Of a DNA stretch of 64,000 bases, positions 37,551-47,277 are shown one piece after another. Under the pieces are notes generated by a model. The model saw only the letters and a list, made by a program, of their open reading frames with translations, had not been told where the DNA came from and ran no database searches. Where the stretch lies: positions 744,001-808,000 of the forward strand of contig NZ_CP113920.1 in assembly GCF_029395535.1 (NCBI RefSeq). The letters are read 5' to 3'. The translations under genes were made by a program, and so were the position numbers. The DNA comes from Bifidobacterium sp. ESL0732. GTDB taxonomy: Bacteria > Actinomycetota > Actinomycetes > Actinomycetales > Bifidobacteriaceae. The stretch's first letter is position 1. Each line of letters starts with the position of its first letter.

Positions 37551-38787
37551 TCAGCCTTGATTACCTTGGCGCGGTGTTTCAACCGTGTCTTTTATTATCG
37601 GTTCGAGCAGTGACATGTCCTGGTAGCGGCGTTTGGGCCATTTCTGGGTGACGTGCCTGATTCGTGCGGTGACGAGTATGAGGGCGCTGCGGCCGTCGGG
37701 GAACTGGCCGACGATCCTTGTCCTGCGGCGTATCTCGAGGTTGAGGCGTTCGATCATGTTGTTGGTGCGGATCAGCCTCCAATGCTCCATCGGGAATTCC
37801 GGCAGCTGGTAGGTCGTCGCCTCGCCGATGCCCTCGCACAAGCAGGAGGCCGCCTCCCCGAGCTTCATCCAATCGAGTTCGACGGCGACCGATTCGGCCT
37901 TGGACAACGTCTTGTCGCGGTCCTCCATGGCGAACACGGCCTTGAGCTCGGCCGCCGTCTTGCGTTTCCGACGGGGCACCTTGGCAAGGACGTTGCGCTG
38001 GAAGTGGACCATGCACCGCTGGTAGCGGGCCCCGGGGCAGCAGCTCGCCCACGGCACGCACAGCCCCGGGGTTGCGGTCGCCGACCGCCAGGCGCACGCC
38101 GGAAAGGCCGCGGCCGATCATCGTGCGGATGAACGACTCCCAGCTGGCCGTGTCCTCCTTCATGCCCTCGGCTATGCCTATGACCTCGCGCCGGCCGTAG
38201 TCGCCGACGCCGATGGCGACGAGCGCGCTGGAGTTCTTCGGCTTCACGGCCCAGCTCCGTTTCGGCCAGATGCCGTCCATGAACACGTACGGGACGTCCC
38301 GTTCCAGCGGCCTGTTCCGCCATGAGTCGATGCCCTTGTAGACCCTCTTCAGATCGTCCGAGAGAGTCTGGGGCGGCATGCGGTCGCCCCAGAGCGCTTG
38401 GCTGATGTCATCGACCTGACGGGTCGACATGCAGTTGAAGTACATGCTCATGAGCGCCTCCTTGACGCTCGACTCGCGCGTCCGGTAGTGTTGGAGGACC
38501 GCGGACTCGAACATGGCGCCCTTGAGCTTCGGCACCTTCACGCTCATGCTGCCGGCCTTCACCGTCAGCCTCCGATCATAATGCCCGGCGCGATAGGTCT
38601 TCCGGCCTTCCCTGCGCTCGTATCGGGCGGCACCGGCCACCTAGTTGCCCTCGGCATTGAGCATCGTGTTCAGGATCTCCTCGACCTTCGAGGAGACGAG
38701 CCTGTCGAGCTCGGCCTCGAACTTGGACTCGTCGACCTGTATGATTCTGCTGGCGGGGATGGTTCCCGCCAGCTTTACAGTCAGTGA
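37551..38787 (-). pseudogene. IS256-family mutator-type transposase, disrupted
   Basis: Recognisable from RAGHYDRRLTVKAG, VPKLKGAMFESAV, the DDE-domain segment VFMDGIWPK and IGIAEGMKEDTASWESFI, and at the end RTNNMIERLNLEIRRRTRIVG and QFPDGRSALILV. Broken twice: an in-frame TAG (38643-38641) after MLNAEGN, just before GAARYER, and a one-base insertion in the CCCCGGGG tract near 38030-38037, after which the protein continues in another frame from GARYQRCMVHFQRNV. No usable start codon is seen upstream of the TAG. Not expected to be active. Confidence 0.88.
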
Positions 38788-38820
38788 CTATTGATCTGGC
38801 GATTAAAAATCGTACACAGA
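37551..38820 (-). mobile_element. Remnant IS256-family insertion sequence
   Basis: Carries a broken IS256-type transposase. The upstream end reads TCTGTGTACGATTTTTAATC on the - strand (38820-38801), a typical terminal repeat of such elements. A matching end is not visible beyond the transposase stop, so that side is probably truncated. A run of C follows the left end (38832-38841). High G+C against an AT-rich background. Confidence 0.75.
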
Positions 38821-38843
38821 CAAGGGGCCACGCCCCCCCCCTA

Positions 38844-39686
38844 TCAAATCCCAAAACCCAATTTGCGCAAACTACCGGACACTATCCTGACATTATCATT
38901 TTCAAATATTCGGTCCTTACATATTTGAATAAGATAAGTGACCGTTAGAAAAGTAAACAATATTGTCATTTGACTTTGTAATGTGTCTCTCGGATGTAAA
39001 CAATAGTCAATTACACATAGGTTGAAGAAAATATTGACTACAGCAAAAGGCCAAGTGTTGAAAAACCAAAATTCTTGTGTGTTATTTTTTGAAGGGAAGA
39101 TAAAATCATAAAATGCATATAGAGAAACAAGCAATTCAAGAAGAGTAATAAATAAATAAATAATATTAAAATTCTCCCAATTATTTCCAAAATTAATCTG
39201 CAGTGTCTTATCGAAACTATCTTTTGGTTTTCCCTTCACAGGTATCGACATCGTTGCACATAATACGAAAGTTAAGAAGATAGATAACATGTGAAAAAGT
39301 GCAACTACTTTTCTCTGTCTTCCGCCGGTAAGGCAGAGAATATACATCAGCAATACGCTTACAATCGTAATTAAATAAATAGACGCAAAAATGAAACCAT
39401 ACTCAAAGATATAGTGAAAACCATTAAAAACAATATAATTTACAGTTGTTTCGAGTAAGAAAAAGCAAAGGAGCAGAATTAAATCTAAAATTACGTTTGA
39501 AATAGACTTTATTTTTTTATGTGTTGTATCTTCAGGGATAGAGGGCCAGAGTAGAGCTTTGATTGCCCCTGAGTGATTTCTGTTATATATGAGTAAACTG
39601 GCACCTGCGACTATAAAAATACATAGGGTCGTTGATGAAGATCCAATCCAATAAGCGGCAAACCAGTGAAATAAATCTAAATCCAT
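38844..39686 (-). CDS. Multi-helix membrane protein of unknown function
   Basis: 280 aa with about seven hydrophobic segments (for instance TTLCIFIVAGASLLIY near 20, VILDLILLLCFFLL near 66, YLITIVSVLLMYILCL near 105, MLSIFLTFVLCATM near 132, IIYLFITLLELLVSLYAF near 176, and two more before the end). No motif that I know. Very AT-rich and transcribed against its neighbours, between the IS remnant and a decayed alcohol dehydrogenase. The start is uncertain because there is no clear ribosome site. Confidence 0.6.
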   Translation of the reverse strand: MDLDLFHWFAAYWIGSSSTTLCIFIVAGASLLIYNRNHSGAIKALLWPSIPEDTTHKKIKSISNVILDLILLLCFFLLETTVNYIVFNGFHYIFEYGFIFASIYLITIVSVLLMYILCLTGGRQRKVVALFHMLSIFLTFVLCATMSIPVKGKPKDSFDKTLQINFGNNWENFNIIYLFITLLELLVSLYAFYDFIFPSKNNTQEFWFFNTWPFAVVNIFFNLCVIDYCLHPRDTLQSQMTILFTFLTVTYLIQICKDRIFENDNVRIVSGSLRKLGFGI

Positions 39687-39967
39687 ATTTTTTAGTCTAT
39701 TGGATTTATACTGAAAATCAAGAATTAATTCAAATTTTGATTTTAGGACATTATTACAAGAATTTGGTCACACTTTTGCAGGGTGAGTGAAGCTTCTAAA
39801 ACTATTTGACGAAATATACGGAGATTTACATTTAAGTAACTTGTCGTAAATGCTGAAAGCAGAGATACGCGAGCCTACTGAAGAACTTGTCAAGATTATG
39901 ATTGAAGGTTAAAATATTTCTATTTTAGTCTCTGCCTTTTCTGATGAGGGCATCGATTGTGTTTTAG

Positions 39968-40280
39968 TCATTGATTTTGCAGGCTTTGGCACTACTATGT
40001 CCAGGCGTGCAAGGCATGCGAGACGCACGGCACCGTCGTGCTCGTGGGCATGGGCCGGCTGGAAAGCACCATCAACACCAAGGCGCTGATCATGAGCCAG
40101 GTCAACCTGCTCGGCTCCAACGGCGGCACGAAGGACGACATCGCCGGCGTCTACAGGCTTATGGAGTCCGGTGACCTCGACCCGGTCACCACCAAGATTT
40201 CCTTCGATGAGATTCCCGAGGGCTTGAAGAAGCTCCAGGCCGGCGACGTCCGTGGCCGTCTCGTCGCCGTTTACGAGTGA
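39968..40280 (+). pseudogene. Decayed alcohol dehydrogenase, copy 2 (C-terminal third)
   Basis: Starts mid-protein at VIDFAGFG, shifts frame, then runs GTVVLVGMGRLESTINTKALI, NLLGSNGGTKDDIAGVYRLM and LKKLQAGDVRGRLVAVYE to a normal stop. It aligns to the last third of the intact adh downstream. The first part of the gene is absent; AT-rich island DNA abuts the break. Confidence 0.85.
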
Positions 40281-40307
40281 GATTTACCAGCGGTAATGAT
40301 TGGGATT

Positions 40308-40357
40308 AAACCGTGTGGAGACGTCGAAGGCAAGACTTCGCATACGGTTTCTTTTTT
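40308..40357 (+). terminator. Rho-independent terminator after adh copy 2
   Basis: Outer stem AAACCGT (40308-40314 with 40344-40350), inner stem CGAAG (40325-40329 with 40336-40340), followed by CTTTTTT. Confidence 0.75.
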
Positions 40358-40499
40358 GGGGTAAACATGAAAAAAATTTAGAGTCCCAACATCCCATCCT
40401 GATACTGTTAACGCTCACAACGATTACGGCAATTTCGGCATTTTGCGGTTTCTGTTCCTGCTTACACTGGGAAATGAAAGACCAGAGAAAGGGTCGATA

Positions 40500-41447
40500 A
40501 TGAAGTCATGGATGTTTTATGGCACAAATAAGCCGTTGAAGCTGGAGGAGGTGCCGGAGCCGCACGCCGCGGCCGATGGAGTCGTCATCGATGTCAAGGC
40601 CGCGGGGCTGTGCCACACCGATGTCGGCTGCATTCGCGACCCGGGCTGGATGTCGCTGTGCAAGCCGGTACCTTTCGCGCTTGGCCATGAGAACGCCGGT
40701 GTCATCACCGAGGTCGGCAGTGACGTCAAAGGCTTCAAGGTCGGAGATAGAGTTGCATTGTGCCCGACGACTTCCGCCGGTACGCCCGGGTTTGCTTTCG
40801 ACGGCGGGTTCGGCCCGAAGATCGCCATTGGCGCTGAGGCGCTGGTACGTATCCCGGATTCGATTGATTTCGTCAAGGGTGCTGCCGCGACCGATGCTGG
40901 CATGACCTCGTATCATGCGGTGGTTGTGCAAGGCGAAGTCAAGAAGGGCGAGAACGTCGGCATCATCGGCGTCGGCGGATTGGGCCAGATCGGCGCTCGC
41001 GTCGCCCATCTGCTCGGAGCCAACGTCTATGTGGCAGAGGTCAAGGAATCCATCTGGCCGATGGCCAAGGAGCTCGGCGCCGTCGACGTCAAGAAGTCCA
41101 TCAAGGAGTTCAAGGACATTCAGTTCGACAAGATCATCGATTTCGCGGGCTTTGGCGACACCACTGCCGATGCGGTTGACGTCATCAAGCGCGACGGCAC
41201 TGTTGTACTCGTGGGCATGGGCAAGCTGGAAAGCAACATCAACACCAAGTCGCTCATCATCAACGAGTGCACCCTGCGCGGCTCCAACGGCGGCACCAAG
41301 GAAGACATTGAAGGCGTCTACAAGCTCATGGCCAATGGCGAACTCAACCCTGTGACCACCACCATCCCGGCTTCCAAGATCCCTGAGGGGTTGCAGCAGC
41401 TGGAAGATGGAGATGTCCGTGGTCGCCTCGTCGCCGTCTACGAGTGA
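40500..41447 (+). CDS. Zinc-type medium-chain alcohol dehydrogenase, intact copy
   Basis: 315 aa from the ATG at 40500 with AAAGGG upstream. Catalytic zinc ligands are visible in GLCHTDVGC and GHENAG; the Rossmann loop is GIIGVGGLGQIGARVA. The four-Cys structural zinc lobe of classical alcohol dehydrogenases is missing, which explains the short length. It oxidises alcohols or reduces aldehydes with NAD(P)H; substrate unknown. Ends 106 bases before the next gene with a strong terminator. It is the only intact one of three related copies in this stretch. Confidence 0.88.
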   Translation: MKSWMFYGTNKPLKLEEVPEPHAAADGVVIDVKAAGLCHTDVGCIRDPGWMSLCKPVPFALGHENAGVITEVGSDVKGFKVGDRVALCPTTSAGTPGFAFDGGFGPKIAIGAEALVRIPDSIDFVKGAAATDAGMTSYHAVVVQGEVKKGENVGIIGVGGLGQIGARVAHLLGANVYVAEVKESIWPMAKELGAVDVKKSIKEFKDIQFDKIIDFAGFGDTTADAVDVIKRDGTVVLVGMGKLESNINTKSLIINECTLRGSNGGTKEDIEGVYKLMANGELNPVTTTIPASKIPEGLQQLEDGDVRGRLVAVYE

Positions 41448-41513
41448 TGAGTTGATTTATAACTCTAAACTCTGCTAGAGTTGATGACTGATTAAGCTGG
41501 GCAGTGTCCAGTT

Positions 41514-41552
41514 CGCAGAAGCCGCCGGTTGCTATTACCGGCGGCTTCTGCG
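41514..41552. terminator. Bidirectional terminator
   Basis: 16-bp perfect stem (41514-41529 with 41537-41552, CGCAGAAGCCGCCGGT), 7-base loop, between adh and the convergent acyltransferase gene. Confidence 0.85.
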
Positions 41553-41553
41553 T

Positions 41554-42441
41554 TTATCGAGCAGGATCAGCGATCACGCCAATACCGATTCCGACTTTGC
41601 CACCTTGCAGCAGATAGCGTTTCATGTTGCGCTGCAGAGACGTGCGTTGAGGCAGGTCAGCGATGTCGGCCGGGCAGCGTTGGAACACCCATTCGCGCCA
41701 ATCCGGCGCGTCCGGGTCCGTGTCGACGATTCGGAATCGGTTCTGGAAACGGATGATATGCGAGGTCGGCGCCAGCAGTTTGTTCAATGTGGGGCTCAGC
41801 AGCCACGAACTGCATACGAACGTCGCGTGGTTCCAATCGGGGAAGTGCTGTGCGGTGAACGCCCGAATCTGCCGGAAGGAATCGTCGCAGTATTGGTCGC
41901 GAATATTCGCGTCCGAAGGAATATGGATATTGATGGCTTTGATTTTGGCCTCGTCAGCGTCATCATTTGCAGTGTCAGCATTCCTGGCATTCCTCACATA
42001 TTCAGGCATGTTCTCGCCTTCGACATATTCGAATTCCAGCATGCCCAGACGAAACAGCTTCAGACTGAGCTGGCGATACGTCCAGAAGTCACGGTCGAAT
42101 CCGTACGTTCCGTAGCTGGCCTTGTGCTCGCGCGTGAAGCGGTTGAAGCAGCCCATGGTGTCAAAGAAAATATTTTCGGGAATGCCTCTCTGCCGATATT
42201 TTTCGAGGCTTTCCGTCGCCGCGCATTCCAGCATGGCGTCAAGCATACGGAAGCCCTGCTCGTCTGGGGTCACCAGTTTCTGCAGTCGGTGCCACGTGTC
42301 GACAGATGTCGCTAAATCGTCGGAGGCCAGCGAATGCAGAAGCGCCTTGGAAATCGCTGGTGAGGAGTTTCTGGCCTTGGCTAATTCTCGTATGTCTTCC
42401 TCGGGCATATTCAGCTTCTTAGCCAGTTGCAAAGCATCCAT
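41554..42441 (-). CDS. Acyltransferase-domain (GNAT-like) protein
   Basis: 295 aa from an ATG with GAGGAGAG at good spacing; upstream codons to 42708 have no support. N-terminal helical part (MDALQLAKKLNMPEEDIRELAKARN), then FFDTMGCFNRFTREH, RLGMLEFEYVEG, INIHIPSDANI and WLLSPTLNKLLAPTSHIIRFQNRFRI, a pattern I associate with the DUF5596-like acyltransferase group of Gram-positives. Substrate unknown. Confidence 0.65.
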   Translation of the reverse strand: MDALQLAKKLNMPEEDIRELAKARNSSPAISKALLHSLASDDLATSVDTWHRLQKLVTPDEQGFRMLDAMLECAATESLEKYRQRGIPENIFFDTMGCFNRFTREHKASYGTYGFDRDFWTYRQLSLKLFRLGMLEFEYVEGENMPEYVRNARNADTANDDADEAKIKAINIHIPSDANIRDQYCDDSFRQIRAFTAQHFPDWNHATFVCSSWLLSPTLNKLLAPTSHIIRFQNRFRIVDTDPDAPDWREWVFQRCPADIADLPQRTSLQRNMKRYLLQGGKVGIGIGVIADPAR

Positions 42442-42580
42442 TGCTCTCTCCTCATGCTGGCCGGACAACATTGTTCCGTATGGATTATTCGGTTTGACGT
42501 GTCGATTTTTATTGTATTGCCATCCCCGCATATCGGAAACGTAAGTCTGCGTAATCAGGCAGGTTCCGTACAATATAACC

Positions 42581-43180
42581 ATGACCAAATTCTTAGCATT
42601 TACGGCGAATCCGGAACCGGCATCACTGACGCAAACCATCGGCAAAGCGTTTCTCGAAGGAGCCGCCGGAAAAGGTGCGTCCACCGAGTTCGTCGATCTG
42701 CACGCCATCGGCTTTGACCCGACCTACCGCATGGCCGACCGCAAGCAGTACCTGAACGAGGCTCCGATGCCCGATGATGCGGCCGCCCTTCAAAAGAAGA
42801 TCCTCGACGCCGACGTGATTGCGCTGGTCTTCCCGGTCTACTGGTGCTCGATGCCCGCGATGATGAAGGGTTTCACCGAGCGCGTGCTCTGCCGTCACTT
42901 CGGCTACAACCCCGACGGCAGCAAGTCCGCCATCGCCGACAAGAAGTTCCGCGTCATCATGCTTACCGGCAGTTCGGAGAAGTGGTATCGCGACAGCGGC
43001 ATCGATTTCGCGATACGTCAGCAGGTCATCTACTACATGTTCCACCATTATTGCGGGGTGGACGACGCCGAGTTGGTCTACGTCGACAACCTCGAGATGG
43101 GCGACAATTCGCCTGAGGCCCGCGCAGCTGCGTCCAAGCATATCGAGCGCATCAAGGAGCTGGGCGCTTCGCTGGCGTGA
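42581..43180 (+). CDS. NAD(P)H dehydrogenase (quinone), flavodoxin-like fold
   Basis: 199 aa of the NQO1/Flavodoxin_2 family: flavin phosphate loop region FLAFTANPEPASLTQTI, ALVFPVYWCSMPAMMKGFTERVL, MLTGSSEKWY. Two-electron reduction of quinones or similar acceptors with FMN/FAD. Divergent from the acyltransferase gene; single gene closed by a terminator. Confidence 0.85.
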   Translation: MTKFLAFTANPEPASLTQTIGKAFLEGAAGKGASTEFVDLHAIGFDPTYRMADRKQYLNEAPMPDDAAALQKKILDADVIALVFPVYWCSMPAMMKGFTERVLCRHFGYNPDGSKSAIADKKFRVIMLTGSSEKWYRDSGIDFAIRQQVIYYMFHHYCGVDDAELVYVDNLEMGDNSPEARAAASKHIERIKELGASLA

Positions 43181-43229
43181 GCGTCTAGGCACGCGAGTCT
43201 TCTAAAAGTGTAAATAAACGAATATAAGT

Positions 43230-43275
43230 AAAAGCCGCAGAAAGCTGGACGAATCAGTTTTCTGCGGCTTTTTTG
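43230..43275 (+). terminator. Rho-independent terminator
   Basis: 14-bp stem (43230-43243 with 43258-43271, AAAAGCCGCAGAAA) ending in a T run. Confidence 0.9.
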
Positions 43276-43387
43276 TTATCGAGGTTGCCTATGGTGCAGC
43301 ACCTACTGAGCTTGTAGTCGAAGTCCGCTTATCTCAGTTTGCAGTCGAGATTGTAGCCTTCTCAAGTACTGCTTGCAGTCGCGGTTC

Positions 43388-44800
43388 CTACTTCTTCTGT
43401 TGTTGTTTCTGCTGCGGCTGTGATTGTAGCTGAGGTTGCTGCTGTTGTTCGTCAGTCAGCCGCCACTCGTGCACGACATTGTTGTCGGCGCCCAGCGAAT
43501 AGATGATGTTATTGATGCGTTGCTCCTGCTGCGTGTCGGTCTCCGGGCTCCAACAGAAGCCGTCGGGGTGGTCGTTGGAGATCGGACACCATCGGTATTG
43601 CCCTTGCTGCATATTCGCGGTCGGCACCCAGTCGATCCGGTTGACCCGCCATGTGCCGGGCTTGCCGCGCTTGCCCGCGAACTGGATGCGCGCGCTCACA
43701 CCTTGGTTGTTGACCTCGTTGCCGGGGATGTAGGAGGTGACGGTCACCGCGTTGCCGAGCCCGTAGACGATCCACGTATTGTGATACTTTTCGATCGGTT
43801 GTGCGCAGTGGCATCCGGCCCCGTAGATGACGTCGAATGCGCCGGTATCCGCCAGTTCGTGTGCTTCCGAGACCTGCCAGGAATCGGCCTTCGTCAGGTA
43901 CTCCTGCACCGAATGCATAGCGATTGCCACCACGTCCGCGCCCTGCTGGCGTGCCGCCTTGGCCTTGGCGACGGCTTTCTGGATGTCCGAGTCATGATTG
44001 GGATCGCCGGATTCGCGCAGCCGGTCGACCTGCCAATCCTGGTCGGCGGTCATCCCGTTGAGGGAGACCGTTCCGGTGATCAGCCCCAGCTTGCCGCCTC
44101 CGGTGGGGGAGTTGATGACCAGCGGCTTCTTCGAATCCTCTTCGGTCTTGTATGACCCGGTCTGCGCGATGCCATCGGCGGCCAGCGTGTCCCAAAGCCG
44201 CGCGATGCCGGCGCTGCCCTGGTCCCAGGAGTGGTTCGTGCCGTGCGTGCACGCGTTATAGCCCACATGCGCCGCAGCGTCCGCGACCTCCGGCGGGATA
44301 TTGAAGATCGGATAGGCGGAATACGGGCCGCCGCGAGGCGCGATAGGCGTCTCGAACTCGCAGACCGAAATGTCGGAACGCTGGATATACGGCTTCATAT
44401 TCGCGAAGAGCGGGTCGAAGTTGAAGGCCGTGCCGTCTGTCGCGCTCGGATTGTTCTGGAAGTGCTCCCACAGTCCCTCGTGGAAGAGCAGATCGCCGTT
44501 GACGAACAGGGCGATGCAGTCGTCGTCCGGGCAGTCGGGAGAGTTGCCGTGATGCGTCACAACCGGCTTAGGCGTGGTTTTCTTGTTGACGGCGACATTT
44601 GAAACAGTATTATCGCTGGCAACGTTCGCAGCGTTGTGTTGCCTCATGCCGAAGAACAGGGCCGCGCCCACGGCCACAAGGACGGCCAGCACAATCACGC
44701 CTGCCCCAAGCAGTCGCAGTATTGGCGACGCGCTCGAAGCTGAAGCGTTGCCTGAAGCGTTGACTGCATGCTGTGCGTTGTGTCGGGGATTGGACTTCAT
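43388..44800 (-). CDS. CapA-family (PGA_cap) metallophosphatase-like protein, membrane anchored
   Basis: 470 aa from MKSNPRHN. A membrane anchor (ILRLLGAGVIVLAVLVAVGAALFF, near residues 26-50) puts the rest outside. The CapA-like domain has IALFVNGDLLFHEGLW, CTHGTNHSWDQG, VVAIAMHS and VIYGAGCHCAQPIEKY then WIVYGLGN, the usual metal-binding order. The C-terminus is a Gln/Lys-rich low-complexity tail. CapA homologues act in polyglutamate capsule systems, but as single genes in bifidobacteria their role is open. The start is weakly supported. Confidence 0.8.
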   Translation of the reverse strand: MKSNPRHNAQHAVNASGNASASSASPILRLLGAGVIVLAVLVAVGAALFFGMRQHNAANVASDNTVSNVAVNKKTTPKPVVTHHGNSPDCPDDDCIALFVNGDLLFHEGLWEHFQNNPSATDGTAFNFDPLFANMKPYIQRSDISVCEFETPIAPRGGPYSAYPIFNIPPEVADAAAHVGYNACTHGTNHSWDQGSAGIARLWDTLAADGIAQTGSYKTEEDSKKPLVINSPTGGGKLGLITGTVSLNGMTADQDWQVDRLRESGDPNHDSDIQKAVAKAKAARQQGADVVAIAMHSVQEYLTKADSWQVSEAHELADTGAFDVIYGAGCHCAQPIEKYHNTWIVYGLGNAVTVTSYIPGNEVNNQGVSARIQFAGKRGKPGTWRVNRIDWVPTANMQQGQYRWCPISNDHPDGFCWSPETDTQQEQRINNIIYSLGADNNVVHEWRLTDEQQQQPQLQSQPQQKQQQKK

Positions 44801-45045
44801 CGTTTCGTTCTCTTTCGTCAGTTCGTCTTCGGCATTGCCGAGTCTCTCTATTCTCAACAATAGTCGTTACGCCAGTTTGACCGGATTTGCCGTGTCTTTT
44901 AGTAGCTTGTTCTTTTGTTATGCAAAAACAAGCGTCATCCATTTCTGTTCTTAGTTATTGCGACGCTCGTGGAGCGACATTTGAGACAAGGCTTTACGAT
45001 TATTAATCGAAACTGTCGATAGATATGGAATACGGAATTGTTTAT

Positions 45046-46089
45046 TCAGAATCGGTCGTAACGGTGCTCGGCATGGCGAATCATCCATGGATCGGGAGTA
45101 TAAATATCGGCTTTGGGGGCACGCTGCCCGTTTCGGTTTTTGAACGTGCCATCGTTGTTTTCGATAATTCGACAATCCGATATAGCGTTCAGAAAGGCCT
45201 TGATTCCCTGTGCTGTTTCAAATGTATAAGGCGTGGTACACCAAACAGGATCCGCCTCGATAATCAAAAGTTGGGGGATTGCCGCTGAAATCGCGGAGTG
45301 GCAATTTCCTGTTTTCGTAGTTGAAGACGTTGCGTTTCCCATGTCGCCGTCAGTTTCTCGAAATCCCACGATGATACTGGCATTATCAAGATGGCTCACC
45401 TGAGCAGCCTGCGTTGCAGCCGATTCGGCGATTGTACGGTAGGAATCGTGGAATCGCGCCTCGTCGAATACGGTGAGAATATCGTGGCTCTCCTCGTCTG
45501 CCGAACGATGAACGCAGTATCCGCTGGAAGCCACAGCCTTGCCGTGATTGATAATGACACACCATTCCTCTTTTATCCCGTCGATATGGGTATTGATGGT
45601 AATCAACGAATCGGCGGGGGCATCGCCGAGGTCCTGTTGCAATTCGCTAAGGCCTCGCCGCGCGGCTCTGAATTCGGGTACCCGTCCGCGGCTCAGTTGC
45701 GACCATGGACGTTCGCTTAGTCCTTCCGGCAATTCGGCCCACGCGCGAATGTTGGAAACCGGAACAGTGATGACGGTTCGCCCTCTCAATTCCTCGGGCA
45801 AAGTGGCAAGCCAATCGGCAGCAGGCGCTGTAAAACGCAGGGCCGGAAGGCTATTTCGTTCTCGCCAGACATTGTTGGCAATCAGCAAATCGGGGGTAAT
45901 CCAGACAGCGGAATCTTCCTCAAGATCACAAGCCGGCTCGAAACCGTAGTCAAAAGCAACATTCGAATGTGAGTTATCACTCATGTGAGCTTTGCCGAAA
46001 TACTCCTTGAAGGCCTCCTGAACCCAGGAAAGCGGGCTGATGATGGTCAAATCGGCACTCAATTTCCCTCCGTTTTCGATATATTCCAC
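45046..46089 (-). CDS. ATP-grasp domain protein (R2K-like clade)
   Basis: 347 aa. N-terminal SPLSWVQEAFKEYF followed by an acidic strand, middle RTVITVPVSNIRAWAELPEGL, ITINTHIDGIKEEWCVIINHGKAVASSGY as substrate-binding lobe, and IIEADPVWCTTPYTF as the Mg/ATP-binding end resemble short ATP-grasp proteins of the R2K type, which are found in phage and bacterial accessory regions and are thought to ligate peptides or amino acids. Start is GTG without a clear ribosome site; a later ATG (45984) is possible. Stands alone. Confidence 0.6.
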   Translation of the reverse strand: MEYIENGGKLSADLTIISPLSWVQEAFKEYFGKAHMSDNSHSNVAFDYGFEPACDLEEDSAVWITPDLLIANNVWRERNSLPALRFTAPAADWLATLPEELRGRTVITVPVSNIRAWAELPEGLSERPWSQLSRGRVPEFRAARRGLSELQQDLGDAPADSLITINTHIDGIKEEWCVIINHGKAVASSGYCVHRSADEESHDILTVFDEARFHDSYRTIAESAATQAAQVSHLDNASIIVGFRETDGDMGNATSSTTKTGNCHSAISAAIPQLLIIEADPVWCTTPYTFETAQGIKAFLNAISDCRIIENNDGTFKNRNGQRAPKADIYTPDPWMIRHAEHRYDRF

Positions 46090-46338
46090 TAAATATCTTA
46101 AGTCTACAGATTGGTTTTGAAGAGCCGAGAAACATTGCGAATATTGGATTTATAGGAAAGACGACCGAGTGATAGCGAATGTAATAATTAGACAAATCCT
46201 AAACCGCCGATTTATTCCCGCTTGCCTCGCAGCAAAATATGACACAACAGCAGGTCTTGTTTAGTATGGCCACTACAAGTTCGCTTTTCGATATGAACAA
46301 TCGACTGGCAAAAATACACTACTCAAGGAGTCAATATC

Positions 46339-46875
46339 ATGACCAAGATCGCTGTTTTCGTCGGATCGCTGCGCAAGGATTCCTACAATAAGAACCTCGC
46401 CAAGAACATCGAGCGCCTGTCGCCAGAAAGCGTCGAGTTCGACTACATCGACATGGACCTGCCGCTTTACAACCAGGACCTCGACGGCAATATGCCAGCC
46501 AAGGTAGTCGAGATGAAGCAGACCGTCGAAGCCGCCGACGGCGTGCTGTTCGTCACCCCGGAATACAACCGCAGCTTCTCCGGCGTCATCAAGAACGCCA
46601 TCGACTGGGCATCCCGTCCGTGGGGCAAGAGCTCCTTCGCCGGCAAGCCCGCCGCCATCGCCGGCGCCTCAATGGGTGCCCTCGGCGCGACCCAGGCCCA
46701 GCAGGCCCTGCGCAACGTCGTCCTCTTCCTCGACATGAAGCTTATGGGCCAGCCCGAACTGTACTTCAACGCCATCACCGGCCTGGATGAGAACGGCAAG
46801 GTCGTCGAGGGCTCCGAAGACTTCCTGCGGGGCTTTGCCGAGGCTTTCGCCAAGCACGTTGAGGCCAACAAGTAA
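46339..46875 (+). CDS. NADPH-dependent FMN reductase
   Basis: 178-aa flavodoxin-like protein: VGSLRKDSYNKNLAKNI is the FMN phosphate loop, VLFVTPEYNRSFSGVIKNAIDWASR the conserved second motif. Reduces FMN or azo/quinone compounds with NADPH. CAAGGAG ten bases upstream. Single gene. Confidence 0.92.
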   Translation: MTKIAVFVGSLRKDSYNKNLAKNIERLSPESVEFDYIDMDLPLYNQDLDGNMPAKVVEMKQTVEAADGVLFVTPEYNRSFSGVIKNAIDWASRPWGKSSFAGKPAAIAGASMGALGATQAQQALRNVVLFLDMKLMGQPELYFNAITGLDENGKVVEGSEDFLRGFAEAFAKHVEANK

Positions 46876-46930
46876 GGCTAATTTCAGCGTATCGTTTCGT
46901 CACGCTGCCGGCGTTCAGGCGTCGAGACGA

Positions 46931-46986
46931 AACCGGGAATTCACAACCGGGTATTCGAAACCGTATGCCCGCAACCGGATGCTGGC
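46931..46986 (+). repeat. Four tandem 14-bp repeats
   Basis: AACCGGGAATTCAC, AACCGGGTATTCGA, AACCGTATGCCCGC and AACCGGATGCTGGC follow each other without gaps in the 402-base space between the two FMN reductase genes. The rest of that space shows nothing recognisable. Confidence 0.6.
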
Positions 46987-47277
46987 AATCACGTATATGC
47001 ATGGTGGATTGCGGATATCCGGTATTCAACATGGAGCTTCTATCAAGTGTCTGATGCTTTGTTGCGATATAATTTGCATGTGACGGCATAATGTGAACAC
47101 AATCACGTTTTCCTTTGTGTTACGTGATGTTTTGGCCTCGCTTTGGACGTATGAACGTGGTACGTTAGCAAGTAGTTATCGGGTACTTGAATTGCCGGTG
47201 GCGTGCCTTCGCGGTGCGTTTGCAGGGTTTGAAGCAAAGAAGAAAAATTGAAGTTGTCAGGTGTAGGGAGGAAAACT

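Noticed and set aside
37551-38640. Programmed frameshift in the IS256 transposase
   Set aside because: An additional in-frame stop, missing start and missing right end make simple decay more likely.
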